DNA from: JANSWY01 sp965243755
GTDB taxonomy: Bacteria; Bacteroidota; Bacteroidia; Cytophagales; Cyclobacteriaceae
Assembly: GCA_965243755.1 (NCBI GenBank)
Contig: CBDEVW010000003.1
Location: forward strand, 1,947,068 to 2,011,067
Reading direction: 5' to 3'
Length of the DNA stretch: 64,000 nucleotides
A program made the position numbers and the translations under genes. Under the pieces are notes generated by a model. It made no database searches, was not told where the DNA came from, and worked only from the letters and a program-made list of their open reading frames with translations. This document shows, piece after piece, positions 53,330-63,642 of the stretch (its first letter is position 1; each line of letters begins with the position of its first letter).

Positions 53330-53359
53330 GAAGGGAAGTTAGTAAGTTTTCTTTGTCTG

Positions 53360-53989
53360 CTAAAACTTTGGAGGGATAAGGTGCTTAAAATGCCCGTTTT
53401 GCTTGATCATTTCACGTGCAGCTTGTGCTCTTTCCAAGGCTGGAAGCAGTTTTGACAAGTGTTTGATAATAAATTGTTGCCTTTCTGACTCTTCTAAAAT
53501 CTGTAATAGCTTGTACTCTTCTTCCAGGCTCAGCCCGATTTTGTGAGCGATGGTGTAGCTATTGGAATCCGCAGTGATATTGACTTTATCACCCATTTGA
53601 AGCCACTGAAACAACTCCATGGCCAGCATGAACATTTGCTCTCTAACTGTAAATTTATAATCGAAATCATTTTCCAGGTATTGGACAATTCCTCCGGCGT
53701 ATAGCTTATCATTCCATTGATCAGTGTACTCAACTACTTCAAATATCCGAGTACCTTGAGTCTTGATGTCCATGCGTCCGTCTTCATATGTTTTAGTGAC
53801 CTCCAGAATTTTCACCTCCGTTCCATATTCCAATTTATTATTCACATAGGACGGGATGCCGAAAACTGAATTGGCTGTTAAACAATCATTGATCAGTTGT
53901 TTATACCTTGGTTCAAAAATGTGCAGGTTGAGAGATTCACCTGGGAAGGCCACAATATTTAAAGGAAAAAGTGGAATTTCTTTTCTCAT
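53360..53989 (-). CDS. LON substrate-binding-domain protein
   Basis: A 209-residue protein made of the N-terminal substrate-binding domain of Lon protease only (IPLFPLNIVAFPGESLNLHIFEPRYKQLI...). No AAA+ or protease domain is present. Stand-alone LON-domain proteins are widespread and of unclear function. It is upstream of nuoA with a 30-bp gap. Confidence 0.88.
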   Translation of the reverse strand: MRKEIPLFPLNIVAFPGESLNLHIFEPRYKQLINDCLTANSVFGIPSYVNNKLEYGTEVKILEVTKTYEDGRMDIKTQGTRIFEVVEYTDQWNDKLYAGGIVQYLENDFDYKFTVREQMFMLAMELFQWLQMGDKVNITADSNSYTIAHKIGLSLEEEYKLLQILEESERQQFIIKHLSKLLPALERAQAAREMIKQNGHFKHLIPPKF

Positions 53990-54171
53990 ACTCCATTCAA
54001 CTTGTCCAACCTGATAAAGTTCGGTTTAATGCCTGAATTACAAAAATTAAAAGGTCAATGTAAAATTTCAAATGAGCAAACCAATTGCTTTCGACTTGAA
54101 CTGCACCATTTTGTGCGAAATGTCAGGATTACTGAAGTGATGTTTTTGGTAATAGTTTTAATTCATAATGC

Positions 54172-54208
54172 AGCCAAAAAAAGAAGGTGACCTTTTGGGG
54201 ACACCTTC
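54172..54208 (-). terminator. Intrinsic terminator of icd
   Basis: The stem GAAGGTG / CACCTTC, extended inside by GG/CC, is followed by seven Ts on the minus strand, 25 bp past the icd stop. Confidence 0.85.
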
Positions 54209-54232
54209 ATCTGATTTCATTGGAATTAAGAA

Positions 54233-56452
54233 TTACTTAATGGAATCCAAAATAGCATTCAATGTGGGACTAGGCCTCATGGCTGCTGACGCTTTCGCAT
54301 CATCCGGTTTGTAGTATCCACCAATATCCATGGGCTTACCTTGCGCACCATTTAATTCCTGAAGGATTTTTTCCTCATTTGCCGCCATTTCTGCTGCCGC
54401 ATCCTTGAATTTTGCCTGAAGCTCCTTATCAGTGGTCTGGCTAGCCAATTCCTTGGCCCAGTACATCGCCAGGTAAAAATGGCTGCCTCGGTTATCCAGT
54501 TCATTTACTTTTCTGGAAGGAGATTTATCATTGTCCAGGAAATTGCCTGTTGCTGCATCCAGGGCCTTCGCCAGGATTCTTGCCTTGTTATTACCAAATG
54601 ATTCACTTAAGTGCTCAAGTGAAACCGCTAAAGCCAAAAATTCACCAAGGGAGTCCCATCTCAGGTGACCTTCCTCTTCGAACTGCTGGACGTGCTTAGG
54701 CGCTGAACCTCCTGCTCCGGTTTCAAATAGTCCTCCTCCTTTCATTAGTGGAACGATGGAAAGCATTTTTGCACTTGTTCCCAGCTCCAGAATAGGGAAG
54801 AGATCTGTTAGATAATCTCTAAGTACATTACCTGTCACAGATATGGTGTCTTCTCCTTTGATAATTCTTTCCAGAGAGAACCTTGTCGCTTCTACCGGAG
54901 GTAAAATATGCAATTGAAGTCCTTCTGTGTCATGATCTTTCAGGTATTCATTCACCTTTGCTATCAATTGTGCATCATGGGCTCTTTCTTCATTCAACCA
55001 AAAAACAGCTGGTGTACCTGTAGCTTTCGCTCTGTTTACAGCAAGTTTTACCCAATCTTTTACCGGCTCATCTTTTGTCTGGCACATTCTGAAGATATCT
55101 CCATTGGCTACAGGTTGCTCGATCAAAACGCTTCCAGATTCATCAACTACCTGTACAACGCCCTCGCCTTCAATCTGGAATGTCTTATCGTGAGACCCAT
55201 ATTCTTCTGCCTTTTGTGCCATTAAACCAACATTGGACACGCTACCCATCGTGGTTGGGTCAAAAGCACCATTTTTCTTACAGAAATCTATTGTTTCCTG
55301 ATAAACACCCGCATACGATCTATCAGGTATCACTGCTTTCATATCCTTGGGGTTACCATCAGGACCCCACATTTTTCCACCAATTCTGATGGCTGCTGGC
55401 ATAGAAGCATCAATGATGACATCTGAAGGAACGTGCAAATTGGTAATCCCTTTGTCGGAGTTCACCATAGCCAGCTCAGGTCTGTTTTGGTAGATCTGAC
55501 TGATCGCATGCTCTATTTCAGCTTTTTGATCAGCAGGCAACTCATTGATTTTTGAATAAACATCTCCGATCCCGTTGTTTGGGCTTATCCCCAACTCATC
55601 AAATAATTGACCATACTTCTCGAATAGTTCCTTGTAGAAAACTTTTACAGCCGCTCCAAATATGATAGGATCTGATACCTTCATCATTGTCGCCTTCAGG
55701 TGAATTGAGAAGAGCACGTCTTTTGTTTTGGCGTCTTCAACTTCCTGAGCCAGGAAAGCCATTAGCTTATCCATGCTCATTACAGCTGCATCTATAATTT
55801 CTTTGTCCTGTAAAGCAATTTTTGGGTTTAGTACTTTGGTTTCGCCACTATTGCTAACAAACTGAATCTTTACATTTTTGGCTCCATCTACTGTCACCGA
55901 CTTCTCTGATCCAAAGAAATCTCCACTTTCCATGCTTGACACGTGGGTCTTTGAATCCGATTTCCATTCACCCATAGAGTGAGGATTCTTCTTTGCGTAG
56001 TTCTTCACTGCTCTTGGTGCTCTACGATCAGAGTTCCCTTCTCTCAGTACCGGGTTTACCGCACTTCCCTTGATTTTGTCGTACCTTGCTTTTATATCTT
56101 TCTCCTTGTCATTCGCAGGTTCTTCCGGATAATCCGGTAAGTTGTATCCTGCTGCCTGCAGTTCCTTGATGGCAGCCTTCAATTGCGGTACAGAGGCGCT
56201 AATGTTGGGCAACTTGATAATGTTTGCCTCAGGAGTTTTAGCCAGCTCACCTAATTCTGACAATGCATCACCGATCCTCTGGTCTTCAGTTAGAAACTCC
56301 GGGAAGTTTGCAATAATTCTTCCAGCCAGAGAGATGTCTTTGGTTTCCACTTCAATTCCCGCAGTTGAAGTAAATTTTTCGATGATTGGTAATAATGAAT
56401 AAGTCGCAAGTGCCGGTGCTTCGTCTGTTTTTGTGTAAATGATTTTTGCCAT
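54233..56452 (-). CDS. icd: NADP-dependent isocitrate dehydrogenase, monomeric
   Basis: A 739-residue enzyme of the monomeric IDH class, oxidising isocitrate to 2-oxoglutarate in the TCA cycle. Typical segments are IIYTKTDEAPALATYSLLPI at the start, LREGNSDRRAP, HLKATMMKVSDPIIFG, VWLNE-like FWLNEERAHD and GTSAKMLSIVPLMKGGGLFETGAGGSAPKH. Length matches the family. A small perfect hairpin (56465-56484) lies 12 bp before the ATG and could affect translation. Confidence 0.96.
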   Translation of the reverse strand: MAKIIYTKTDEAPALATYSLLPIIEKFTSTAGIEVETKDISLAGRIIANFPEFLTEDQRIGDALSELGELAKTPEANIIKLPNISASVPQLKAAIKELQAAGYNLPDYPEEPANDKEKDIKARYDKIKGSAVNPVLREGNSDRRAPRAVKNYAKKNPHSMGEWKSDSKTHVSSMESGDFFGSEKSVTVDGAKNVKIQFVSNSGETKVLNPKIALQDKEIIDAAVMSMDKLMAFLAQEVEDAKTKDVLFSIHLKATMMKVSDPIIFGAAVKVFYKELFEKYGQLFDELGISPNNGIGDVYSKINELPADQKAEIEHAISQIYQNRPELAMVNSDKGITNLHVPSDVIIDASMPAAIRIGGKMWGPDGNPKDMKAVIPDRSYAGVYQETIDFCKKNGAFDPTTMGSVSNVGLMAQKAEEYGSHDKTFQIEGEGVVQVVDESGSVLIEQPVANGDIFRMCQTKDEPVKDWVKLAVNRAKATGTPAVFWLNEERAHDAQLIAKVNEYLKDHDTEGLQLHILPPVEATRFSLERIIKGEDTISVTGNVLRDYLTDLFPILELGTSAKMLSIVPLMKGGGLFETGAGGSAPKHVQQFEEEGHLRWDSLGEFLALAVSLEHLSESFGNNKARILAKALDAATGNFLDNDKSPSRKVNELDNRGSHFYLAMYWAKELASQTTDKELQAKFKDAAAEMAANEEKILQELNGAQGKPMDIGGYYKPDDAKASAAMRPSPTLNAILDSIK

Positions 56453-56464
56453 GTTCTTAGATAT

Positions 56465-56484
56465 GTCTGAAGGAGATTTCAGAC
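56465..56484 (-). other. 7-bp inverted repeat just upstream of the icd start
   Basis: GTCTGAA / TTCAGAC with a 6-nt loop, 12 bp upstream of the ATG. It may form a leader hairpin. A chance origin is possible. Confidence 0.3.
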
Positions 56485-56598
56485 GCTGCTTTGAATGATT
56501 CTATAACATACTCTCCAGGTCCTTCCTGAAGAATCGGTTTGTTTGACGCTGCGAATTTAACAAATGTTTCTTAATAAGATTTCGGGGAGCCATAAAAT

Positions 56599-56633
56599 GA
56601 GCCATTTTTATTGAAAAAATCACAAAATGGCTC
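56599..56633 (-). terminator. Probable terminator of panB
   Basis: A perfect 10-bp stem GAGCCATTTT / AAAATGGCTC with a 15-nt loop, 13 bp after the panB stop. The following T-run is short (ATTTTATGG). Confidence 0.6.
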
Positions 56634-56646
56634 CTGTTAGGTATAA

Positions 56647-57462
56647 CTAGTAGCTCTCTTGATCGTTGGGGAACGAATTGGCCTTTACATCTTTGATATA
56701 ATTAGATACAGCATCGGTCATGACCTGGTTCAAATCTGCATATTGCCGAAGAAATCTGGGGCTGAAGTCCTGTGTTATTCCAAGCATGTCATGAGTAACC
56801 AACACCTGTCCATCAACTCCAGGGCCAGCTCCTATTCCGATGATCGGGATTGAAACACTTTCAGCCACTCTTTGTGCAAGTTTGGCTGGTATTTTTTCCA
56901 GAACAATACCGAAACATCCACACTCTTCAAGAATCTGAGCATCTTCAATTAATCTGGCAGCCTCCTCTTCTTCTTTGGCCCTCACGGTATAAGTTCCAAA
57001 TTTATAGATCGATTGAGGAGTGAGCCCTAAGTGCCCCATTACGGGAACTCCTGCACTGAGTACCCTGAGAACACTTTCCTTGATTTCTCTTCCTCCCTCC
57101 ATTTTCACTGCATGAGCACCTGCTTCCTTCATAATTCGAATGCAACTTCTTAGGGCTTCTGAGCTGTTTCCCTGATAATACCCAAATGGAACATCAACAA
57201 TTACAAGGGCGCGCTCCACTCCTTTGATGACCGAACTGGCATGATAGATCATGTGATCCAGTGTGATCGGAAGGGTTGTTTCATTTCCTGCCATTACATT
57301 GGATGCAGAATCGCCCACCAGTAACACATCTATGCCAGCTCTGTCAAGAATCCTGGCCATTGAATAGTCATAGGCCGTGAGCATTGAAATTTTTTCGCCC
57401 CTGCTTTTCATTTCTCGCAGCTGATGCGTGGTAACTTTTTTTACTGTCTTATGAACTGACAT
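56647..57462 (-). CDS. panB: 3-methyl-2-oxobutanoate hydroxymethyltransferase
   Basis: A 271-residue TIM-barrel enzyme that makes ketopantoate for pantothenate and CoA synthesis. The conserved opening MLTAYDYSMARILDRAGIDVLLVGDSASNVMAG, the KMEGG segment and the PVMGHLGLTPQS loop are intact, with IPIIGIGAGPGVDGQVLV near the end. Its start is 21 bp downstream of the redoxin stop, so both probably share a transcript. panC/panD are not seen here. Confidence 0.96.
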   Translation of the reverse strand: MSVHKTVKKVTTHQLREMKSRGEKISMLTAYDYSMARILDRAGIDVLLVGDSASNVMAGNETTLPITLDHMIYHASSVIKGVERALVIVDVPFGYYQGNSSEALRSCIRIMKEAGAHAVKMEGGREIKESVLRVLSAGVPVMGHLGLTPQSIYKFGTYTVRAKEEEEAARLIEDAQILEECGCFGIVLEKIPAKLAQRVAESVSIPIIGIGAGPGVDGQVLVTHDMLGITQDFSPRFLRQYADLNQVMTDAVSNYIKDVKANSFPNDQESY

Positions 57463-57483
57463 AATTGGGTTATTTAGATTGTG

Positions 57484-58038
57484 TTATTTCCATTTAATAT
57501 TACATCCCATGCTTGGGAACTGTTCTTCTGATATGACCTGACCATTCAATAATGCATCAAGGGCATTTCTTAGGTCCTTGCCATTAACCGGTTTCCCATT
57601 GCCGGGAGTAGCTTCATCCATTCTACCTCTGTATACACACTTTAATTCCGCATCGAAAACATAAAAATCCGGTGTGCATGCTGCCATGTAAGCCTTTGCA
57701 ATATCCTGGCTCTCATCGAACAGGTAAGGAAAGTCAAAATTTAATTCCAATGCCCTCTCCTTCATTTTATCTGGTGCATCATCAGGGTATTTCTCAATGT
57801 CATTGGAACTAATGGCTACAAATGACACCCCTTTTTGCTGATATTCCCGGGCTATGTTTACCATTTCATCCTGAATGTGAATCACATACGGGCAGTGGTT
57901 ACAGATAAACATTATGACCGCTCCTTTATCTGATTTTATATCTTTCAAACTGATACTTTTTCCCGTGACAGCATCAGGCAAGGTGAAATCAGGAGCAATA
58001 GTACCCAAAGGAAGCATGTTTGAAGGTGTAAGTGCCAT
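57484..58038 (-). CDS. Thioredoxin-like/AhpC-TSA family redoxin
   Basis: A 184-residue peroxiredoxin-fold protein with a CxxC pair C46-C49 (FICNHCPYVIHI) instead of the single peroxidatic cysteine. The conserved PDFTLPD, ISSNDIEKYPDDAP and CTPDFYVFD segments belong to the PRX-like group with the HCPYV motif. There is no signal peptide, so it acts in the cytosol. Its substrate is unknown. Confidence 0.87.
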   Translation of the reverse strand: MALTPSNMLPLGTIAPDFTLPDAVTGKSISLKDIKSDKGAVIMFICNHCPYVIHIQDEMVNIAREYQQKGVSFVAISSNDIEKYPDDAPDKMKERALELNFDFPYLFDESQDIAKAYMAACTPDFYVFDAELKCVYRGRMDEATPGNGKPVNGKDLRNALDALLNGQVISEEQFPSMGCNIKWK

Positions 58039-58131
58039 AAGGTTTTCTTAATATTTAAATCACTAACTTAAGCTCGAAATTAATGAATTAGTTCAGATAT
58101 AAAATACCTCAACAATTTGTAATCCCCGGAT

Positions 58132-59724
58132 ATGAGACATTTTCTTTTCGTTTCGATTATTCTGCTGAGTGCTTTCACTTTCTCATTTTCTCAAAATTCC
58201 ATTGAACCTGCTCCGGATCGTAAAGAAGGAGAAGGTCCGTTTCAGCAACTGCTTATCAGAGGAGCTACCCTCATCAATGGTACAGGTGCACCCCCTATTG
58301 GTCCCGTTGACATCCTGATAGAAGGTAACAAAATCACCAAAGTAAAAGTAGTAGGGCACCCTGGGTACCCTATCGATTCAGAGGACAGAATTTTGACCCT
58401 GCCATCTGCACACGTGATTGATGCAGCGGGCATGTATGTACTTCCCGGTTTCATAGATATGCATGGCCATATTGGAGGAGTGGGTCAGGGTACTCCGGCA
58501 GAATATGTATTCAAGCTGTGGATGGCTCACGGTATTACCACCATAAGAGACCCTTCGGCAGGAAACGGATTGCAATGGACTCTGGAGCACAAACAAAGGA
58601 GCCTGGCTAATGAAATCACCGCACCTCGAATCTTTGCCTACACGGCATTTGGTGCCGGCACAAAAGATGGCATTAACACCGTGGCTGATGCCCGGGCGTG
58701 GGTCCAGAAAAATGCCGCTCAGGGTGCTGATGGCATAAAATTCTTTGGGGCCAGACCAGATATCATGGAAGCTGCTATAAAAGAAAATAAAAAACTGGGA
58801 TTACGTTCTGCATGTCACCATGCACAAATGGATGTTGCCTGGCTCAATGTCCTGCAAACTGCCAGAATGGGCCTGACAACCATGGAGCACTGGTATGGTT
58901 TACCTGAAGCCATGTTTACAGACAAAACAGTGCAACACTACCGTCTGGACTACAATTATCAAAATGAGCAACATCGGTTTGCTGAGGCTGGTAAGTTGTG
59001 GAAACAAACTTCAGCACCTTATTCTGATCAATGGAATGCTGTGATGGATGAGCTAATCGCTCTTGATTTTACAATTGATCCTACTTTTAACATTTATGAA
59101 GCCAACAGAGATTTTATGAGGGCCCGAACGGCTGAGTGGCATCAGGATTACACATTACCTTCCCTTTGGAAGTACTTTTCACCAAGCCGTAAGTCCCACG
59201 GATCACATTGGCATTATTGGGGAACTGAGGAGGAGGTCCAGTGGAAGCAGAACTATTTGTTGTGGATGACTTTTGTGAATGAATTCAAAAACCGTGGGGG
59301 TAGAGTAACCACAGGGTCTGATTCCGGATTTATTTATCAATTGTACGGATTTGCTTACATCCGAGAAATGGAGCTACTTCGGGAAGCCGGGTTCCATCCA
59401 ATAGAGGTCATCATGTCGGCCACACTCAAGGGTGCGGAAGCGCTGGGGCAGGAGGATAATATCGGGTCGATCGAGGTTGGTAAATTGGCGGATCTGGTGA
59501 TCGTTGAAGAAAACCCACTTGAAAATTTAAAAGTGTTGTATGGCACGGGAGCTGTCAAGTTGTCTGATGAGAATAAAGTGACAAGGGTTGGGGGTGTGAA
59601 ATACACCATCAAAGACGGAATTGTATTTGATGCTAAAGCACTGCTAAAAGACGTAAAACTCATGGTGCAAGAGGCTAAAGAGAAAAGTAATATTCAAATT
59701 ATTCAACCGGGCTTTGGGAATTGA
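58132..59724 (+). CDS. Exported amidohydrolase family protein
   Basis: A 530-residue metal-dependent hydrolase with a signal peptide (1-21, ending SFSQ). The beta-sandwich N-terminus (LIRGATLINGTG) leads into the barrel. The metal motif is FIDMHGHIGG (HxH), the bridging-position region is around KFFGARPD, the histidine is in SACHHAQMD, a later aspartate is in TTGSDSGF, and the C-terminal LGQEDNIGSIEVGKLADLVIVEENPLENL is typical. The substrate is unknown, and imidazolonepropionase-like or peptide-type activity is guesswork. Confidence 0.85.
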   Translation: MRHFLFVSIILLSAFTFSFSQNSIEPAPDRKEGEGPFQQLLIRGATLINGTGAPPIGPVDILIEGNKITKVKVVGHPGYPIDSEDRILTLPSAHVIDAAGMYVLPGFIDMHGHIGGVGQGTPAEYVFKLWMAHGITTIRDPSAGNGLQWTLEHKQRSLANEITAPRIFAYTAFGAGTKDGINTVADARAWVQKNAAQGADGIKFFGARPDIMEAAIKENKKLGLRSACHHAQMDVAWLNVLQTARMGLTTMEHWYGLPEAMFTDKTVQHYRLDYNYQNEQHRFAEAGKLWKQTSAPYSDQWNAVMDELIALDFTIDPTFNIYEANRDFMRARTAEWHQDYTLPSLWKYFSPSRKSHGSHWHYWGTEEEVQWKQNYLLWMTFVNEFKNRGGRVTTGSDSGFIYQLYGFAYIREMELLREAGFHPIEVIMSATLKGAEALGQEDNIGSIEVGKLADLVIVEENPLENLKVLYGTGAVKLSDENKVTRVGGVKYTIKDGIVFDAKALLKDVKLMVQEAKEKSNIQIIQPGFGN

Positions 59725-59778
59725 GTGTTTCCATTAATTTTTACTTATATTTCGAATTTTAAGTTGTAGTTGGGATAA

Positions 59779-60759
59779 ATGCGAAAATTATTATTCTACA
59801 TAGGGATTTTTCTTTTCTTCACCATTGGGTGTCTTCAAACAGAATCCAGGAATGAAACCGATAATCCGGCACAAGACACACTCGCTTCCGGAAACTTTCA
59901 GGCTTTGTCTCTTATGGGTACCGAACTGACTGAAAAGCAATTCCCGGAGAATGTACTTAGAGACCGATTGTCCAAACTTGAAACAGCGAAAAAGAATTTT
60001 GATGAAAGCCCTGATAGTTTAGCTTACATCATTTGGTATGGAAGAAGGCTGGCTTACTTATCCCGGTATAAAGAAGCCATTAATGTTTACACCCAAGGTT
60101 TAAGAAAACATCCTAACTCTTATGAACTATTGCGTCACAGGGGTCACCGTTACATCACGATAAGAAGATTTGATAAGGCCATAAAGGACCTTGAGGAAGC
60201 TGCATTTTATGTAAGAGGCATGGCTCCAATAATCGAGCAGGACGGATTGCCCAATGCCCAAAACATTCCACTTTCTACCATTCAATACAATATATGGTAT
60301 CACCTGGGATTGGCTTATTATTTAAGTGGGAATTTCGATAAGGCCATCTCAAGTTATAAGAAATGCATGGAACTTTCCACCAACAGCGATCTGCTTGTAG
60401 CGACCACCGATTGGTTATATATGACCTATAGAAAAATTGGTAACCTGGAGCTGGCAGAGCAATTGCTGGACCCGATTGGAAAAAGGATGAAACTTCTTGA
60501 AAATCAGGATTACCACCAAAGATTATTAATGTACAAAGGGATACTGTCTCCGGAAGATCTTTTGGATTTCTCTGTAGGCACTGAAAACGATCCAATCGAG
60601 AATGTTACCATCGCTTATGGTGTTGGTAATTGGTTTCTTTATAATGGCAACACGGAACAGGCAAAAACAATCTTCGAAAGGATAGTTGCCAACGACAATT
60701 GGGACATGTTTGCTTACATTGCCGCGGAAGTGGATCTTATGACCATTGGAAATCTCTGA
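59779..60759 (+). CDS. TPR-repeat lipoprotein
   Basis: A 326-residue lipoprotein with acylated C18 (FFTIGC). At least three tetratricopeptide-like helical hairpins follow: YLSRYKEAINVYTQGLRKHP, IRRFDKAIKDLEEA and YLSGNFDKAISSYKKCMEL. It probably serves as a protein-binding scaffold in the periplasm. It abuts the convergent glycerophosphodiesterase gene with no intergenic base. Confidence 0.83.
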   Translation: MRKLLFYIGIFLFFTIGCLQTESRNETDNPAQDTLASGNFQALSLMGTELTEKQFPENVLRDRLSKLETAKKNFDESPDSLAYIIWYGRRLAYLSRYKEAINVYTQGLRKHPNSYELLRHRGHRYITIRRFDKAIKDLEEAAFYVRGMAPIIEQDGLPNAQNIPLSTIQYNIWYHLGLAYYLSGNFDKAISSYKKCMELSTNSDLLVATTDWLYMTYRKIGNLELAEQLLDPIGKRMKLLENQDYHQRLLMYKGILSPEDLLDFSVGTENDPIENVTIAYGVGNWFLYNGNTEQAKTIFERIVANDNWDMFAYIAAEVDLMTIGNL

Positions 60760-61668
60760 TTACTTGAGCGCCCTGATTTCTTCTCTAATTTTTAGTAACC
60801 GGTCAGGATAATCTGTGATGATTCCGTCTACTCCAGCGTTCAGCATTTTTAACATGTCTTCCCGTTCATTTACCAGGTAGGTATACACTTTGAATCCACG
60901 GGCATGCATTCTGAAAATTCTTCTGGTGGACAATGTTTCATACGGGGGATTGAGCGCATCGAGCTGCTCGTTTTGCCGTTTTGTTGCTCGGCCCAATTGA
61001 ACTTTTGTTTCCATGTAAAACGCAATCAAAGGTGCTGAATCTTCTCCAACCAGAAGCTTTTTGGTTTGTACATTTTCATCCAATTCATGAATAATCTCCA
61101 AGTATTCGGACTCATAAGATTGCAGGATGCACCATTCATAACCATTCTCCTCGGACTGAATAATTTCAACTAATCTTTGAGCGAAATGATTGTAATCAAC
61201 GTGATCCAGGTGTTTAATCTCTATCAGTGCTATTGCTCTGCCATCTATTGAATCTAACACTTCCTGCAAAGTTGGTATCTGCTCCCCAGTATATTTGGAG
61301 TCTTTCCAGGATCCCGCATCCAGGTATTTCAATTCACTCAACGTATAATCTTCTACACTGCCAGATCCATCCGTTGTTCGATCAACAGTAGCATCGTGAA
61401 TCACCACTATATGCTCATCTTTGGTCATTCGAACATCAATGTCAATCATATCTACCCCCATATCAAGTGCAGCTCCTATTGCTGCAAGGGTATTTTCGGG
61501 TGCAATGCCAGAAGCGCCTCTATGAGCAATCACCTTAAACTCCTTACCTTTCAAATTTTCAATTTTCGTACTGGCAATGAATTTTTGATAGATCCATGGC
61601 TCGAAAATGGAAAAAGCTATAAATAGTACAAGAAATGGTAAAGAACCTATAATGAACTTTTTGGTCAT
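60760..61668 (-). CDS. Glycerophosphodiester phosphodiesterase
   Basis: A 302-residue GDPD-family TIM-barrel enzyme. The catalytic motif IAHRGASGIAPENT, the metal ligands in MIDIDVRMTKDEHIVVIHD and TTDGSG, and the late VDGIITDYPDRL are complete. A single N-terminal membrane segment (about 7-25) anchors or exports it. It releases glycerol-3-phosphate from deacylated phospholipids. Confidence 0.93.
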   Translation of the reverse strand: MTKKFIIGSLPFLVLFIAFSIFEPWIYQKFIASTKIENLKGKEFKVIAHRGASGIAPENTLAAIGAALDMGVDMIDIDVRMTKDEHIVVIHDATVDRTTDGSGSVEDYTLSELKYLDAGSWKDSKYTGEQIPTLQEVLDSIDGRAIALIEIKHLDHVDYNHFAQRLVEIIQSEENGYEWCILQSYESEYLEIIHELDENVQTKKLLVGEDSAPLIAFYMETKVQLGRATKRQNEQLDALNPPYETLSTRRIFRMHARGFKVYTYLVNEREDMLKMLNAGVDGIITDYPDRLLKIREEIRALK

Positions 61669-61767
61669 TGAAGTATGGTTTTTCAGTAATCAGTGGGTTT
61701 ATAGTCCAATATCGCCCACCTCAACCAAATATTTTGTTGTAAATTCTCCTAAAGATAATTAAATATA

Positions 61768-63530
61768 TTAATTCTTAATTTCAACTTTAACCCCAATTCC
61801 CAATTCATCTAGTTGTTCTGCCGAAATCTCGGAAGGAGAATCTATCATCAGATCCCTTCCAGAATTGTTTTTAGGGAAAGCGATATAATCACGTATGGAG
61901 TCGGACCCGCCAAATAAGGCACATAATCTATCAAACCCAAAAGCTACACCACCATGCGGTGGTGCGCCATATTCAAATGCTTCCATCAAAAACCCAAATT
62001 GCTCCTTTGCCTCCTGTTCTGTAAAACCAAGGTGTCTGAACATCATCTCCTGAGTTGCCCGGTCATGAATCCTGATTGATCCTCCACCAATTTCAACCCC
62101 ATTGATTACCATATCATATGCGTTGGCTCGTACATTACCCGGGTCTGTTTCCAGCAATGGGATATCCTCCTTTTTAGGTGATGTAAATGGATGGTGCATG
62201 GCATGGTATCGCCTGGTCTCTTCATCCCACTCCAATAATGGAAAGTCTAGTACCCAAAGTGCTGCAAATTTATTTTTGTCTCTTAAGCCCAGACGATTAC
62301 CCATCTCAAGTCTAAGTTCTCCCAGTGCTTTTCTGGTATGATTTAGTTCGCCTGAAAGCACCAACATAAGATCGCCTTTTCCCGCCTGTGCAAGGTTAGC
62401 CCACTGGGCTAAATCTTCCTGAGAATAGAATTTATCCACAGATGATTTATAAGAACCATCTTCGTTGCATTTTACATATACCAGCCCTTTTGCGCCAATC
62501 TGCGGTCTTTTTACCCAGTCGGTAATTTCATCCAGTTGCTTTCTGGTGTATTCAGCACCACCAGGCACTACAATACCAACAACAATTTCTGAGTTATCAA
62601 ATACATTGAAACCTTTACCTTTTGCGACTTCATCCAGTTCCACGAACTTCATATCAAAACGAATGTCAGGTTTATCCGACCCATAATATTTCATCGCGTC
62701 GGAATACTGCATGCGTTGAAAATCGCCTATTTCAATTCCTTTTACATTTTTAAAAAGATGCTTCGCTAAACCTTCAAATAACTGAAGGATATCTTCCTGC
62801 TCTACAAAGGACATTTCACAGTCAATCTGGGTAAATTCCGGCTGACGGTCTGCCCTTAAATCTTCATCTCTGAAACATTTTACAATTTGGTAGTAACGGT
62901 CAAATCCCGATACCATCAACAGTTGCTTGAAGGTCTGTGGAGATTGAGGCAAAGCATAAAACTGCCCTGGATTGATTCTTGAAGGTACAATGAAATCTCT
63001 CTGCGCCTTCGGGTGTTGATTTAATTAATACCGGGGTCTCAGTCTCAATAAAATCATGCTGATCCAGAAATGCCCTGGTTTGCTGCATCATTTTATGTCT
63101 CAACTGTAATTTCTCCCTTACCACACCTCTTCTTAAATCAAGGTATCTGTATTTCATGCGAAGTTCCTCCCCTCCATCAGTTTCATCCTCAATCACAAAA
63201 GGAGGAACCTCTGCTTCATTCAAAAACTCAAGTTCGGAAACAACAATCTCAATATCACCGGTAGGAATCTTATCATTTTTCGAGAATCTTTCCGATACCT
63301 TACCTTTCGCTTTGATCACATACTCCCTTCCTACGCTTTTGGCCTTCTGAATAAGTTCCTGAGCAGTTTCACCCTCCTGAAAAATCAATTGAGTAATGCC
63401 ATACCGATCTCTCAAGTCTATCCATACCATCCCTCCTTTATCGCGAAGTTTCTGAACCCAACCGCATAGTTCCACTTCTTTTCCCAACATCGGACATTCT
63501 TAATTCGCCACAAGTATGTGTTCTTAACAT
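61768..63530 (-). CDS. aspS: Aspartate--tRNA ligase, interrupted by two apparent +1 frameshifts
   Basis: A class IIb synthetase charging tRNA-Asp. Three pieces in different frames make one complete protein. MLRTHTCGELRMSDVGK starts at the ATG at 63530. The OB fold and motif 1 region then run to LIKSTPEGA (frame break at about 62993-63001, run GAGAGA). The catalytic domain from RDFIVPSRINPG runs to the C-terminus, with motif 2 (CFRDEDLRADRQPEFTQID) and motif 3 (GVAFGFDRL). The first break lies in an A4 run at about 63477-63482. The span of 1763 bp equals 587 codons plus exactly two extra bases. An essential gene broken twice by single insertions suggests sequencing error rather than a true pseudogene. 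Confidence 0.88.
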
Positions 63531-63559
63531 GATCTTGATTATTTCTGATTTTAAAGCGG

Positions 63560-63567
63560 CAAATTTA
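63560..63567 (-). promoter_or_regulatory. Predicted aspS -7 element (TAAATTTG)
   Basis: The minus-strand TAAATTTG matches TAnnTTTG, 29 bp before the ATG at 63530, giving a leader of about 23 nt. This supports the upstream start. Confidence 0.4.
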
Positions 63568-63642
63568 AAAGGATAGTTCTCAAAAAAAATATAATTTGGT
63601 ATGGTAATTCAGTTATAATCTCAAAAGATAAAATAATAACAG

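Noticed and set aside
62900..63490. Two separate aspS-related genes
   Set aside because: The frames join into one full-length synthetase of normal length when two single bases are removed, so these are pieces of one gene.
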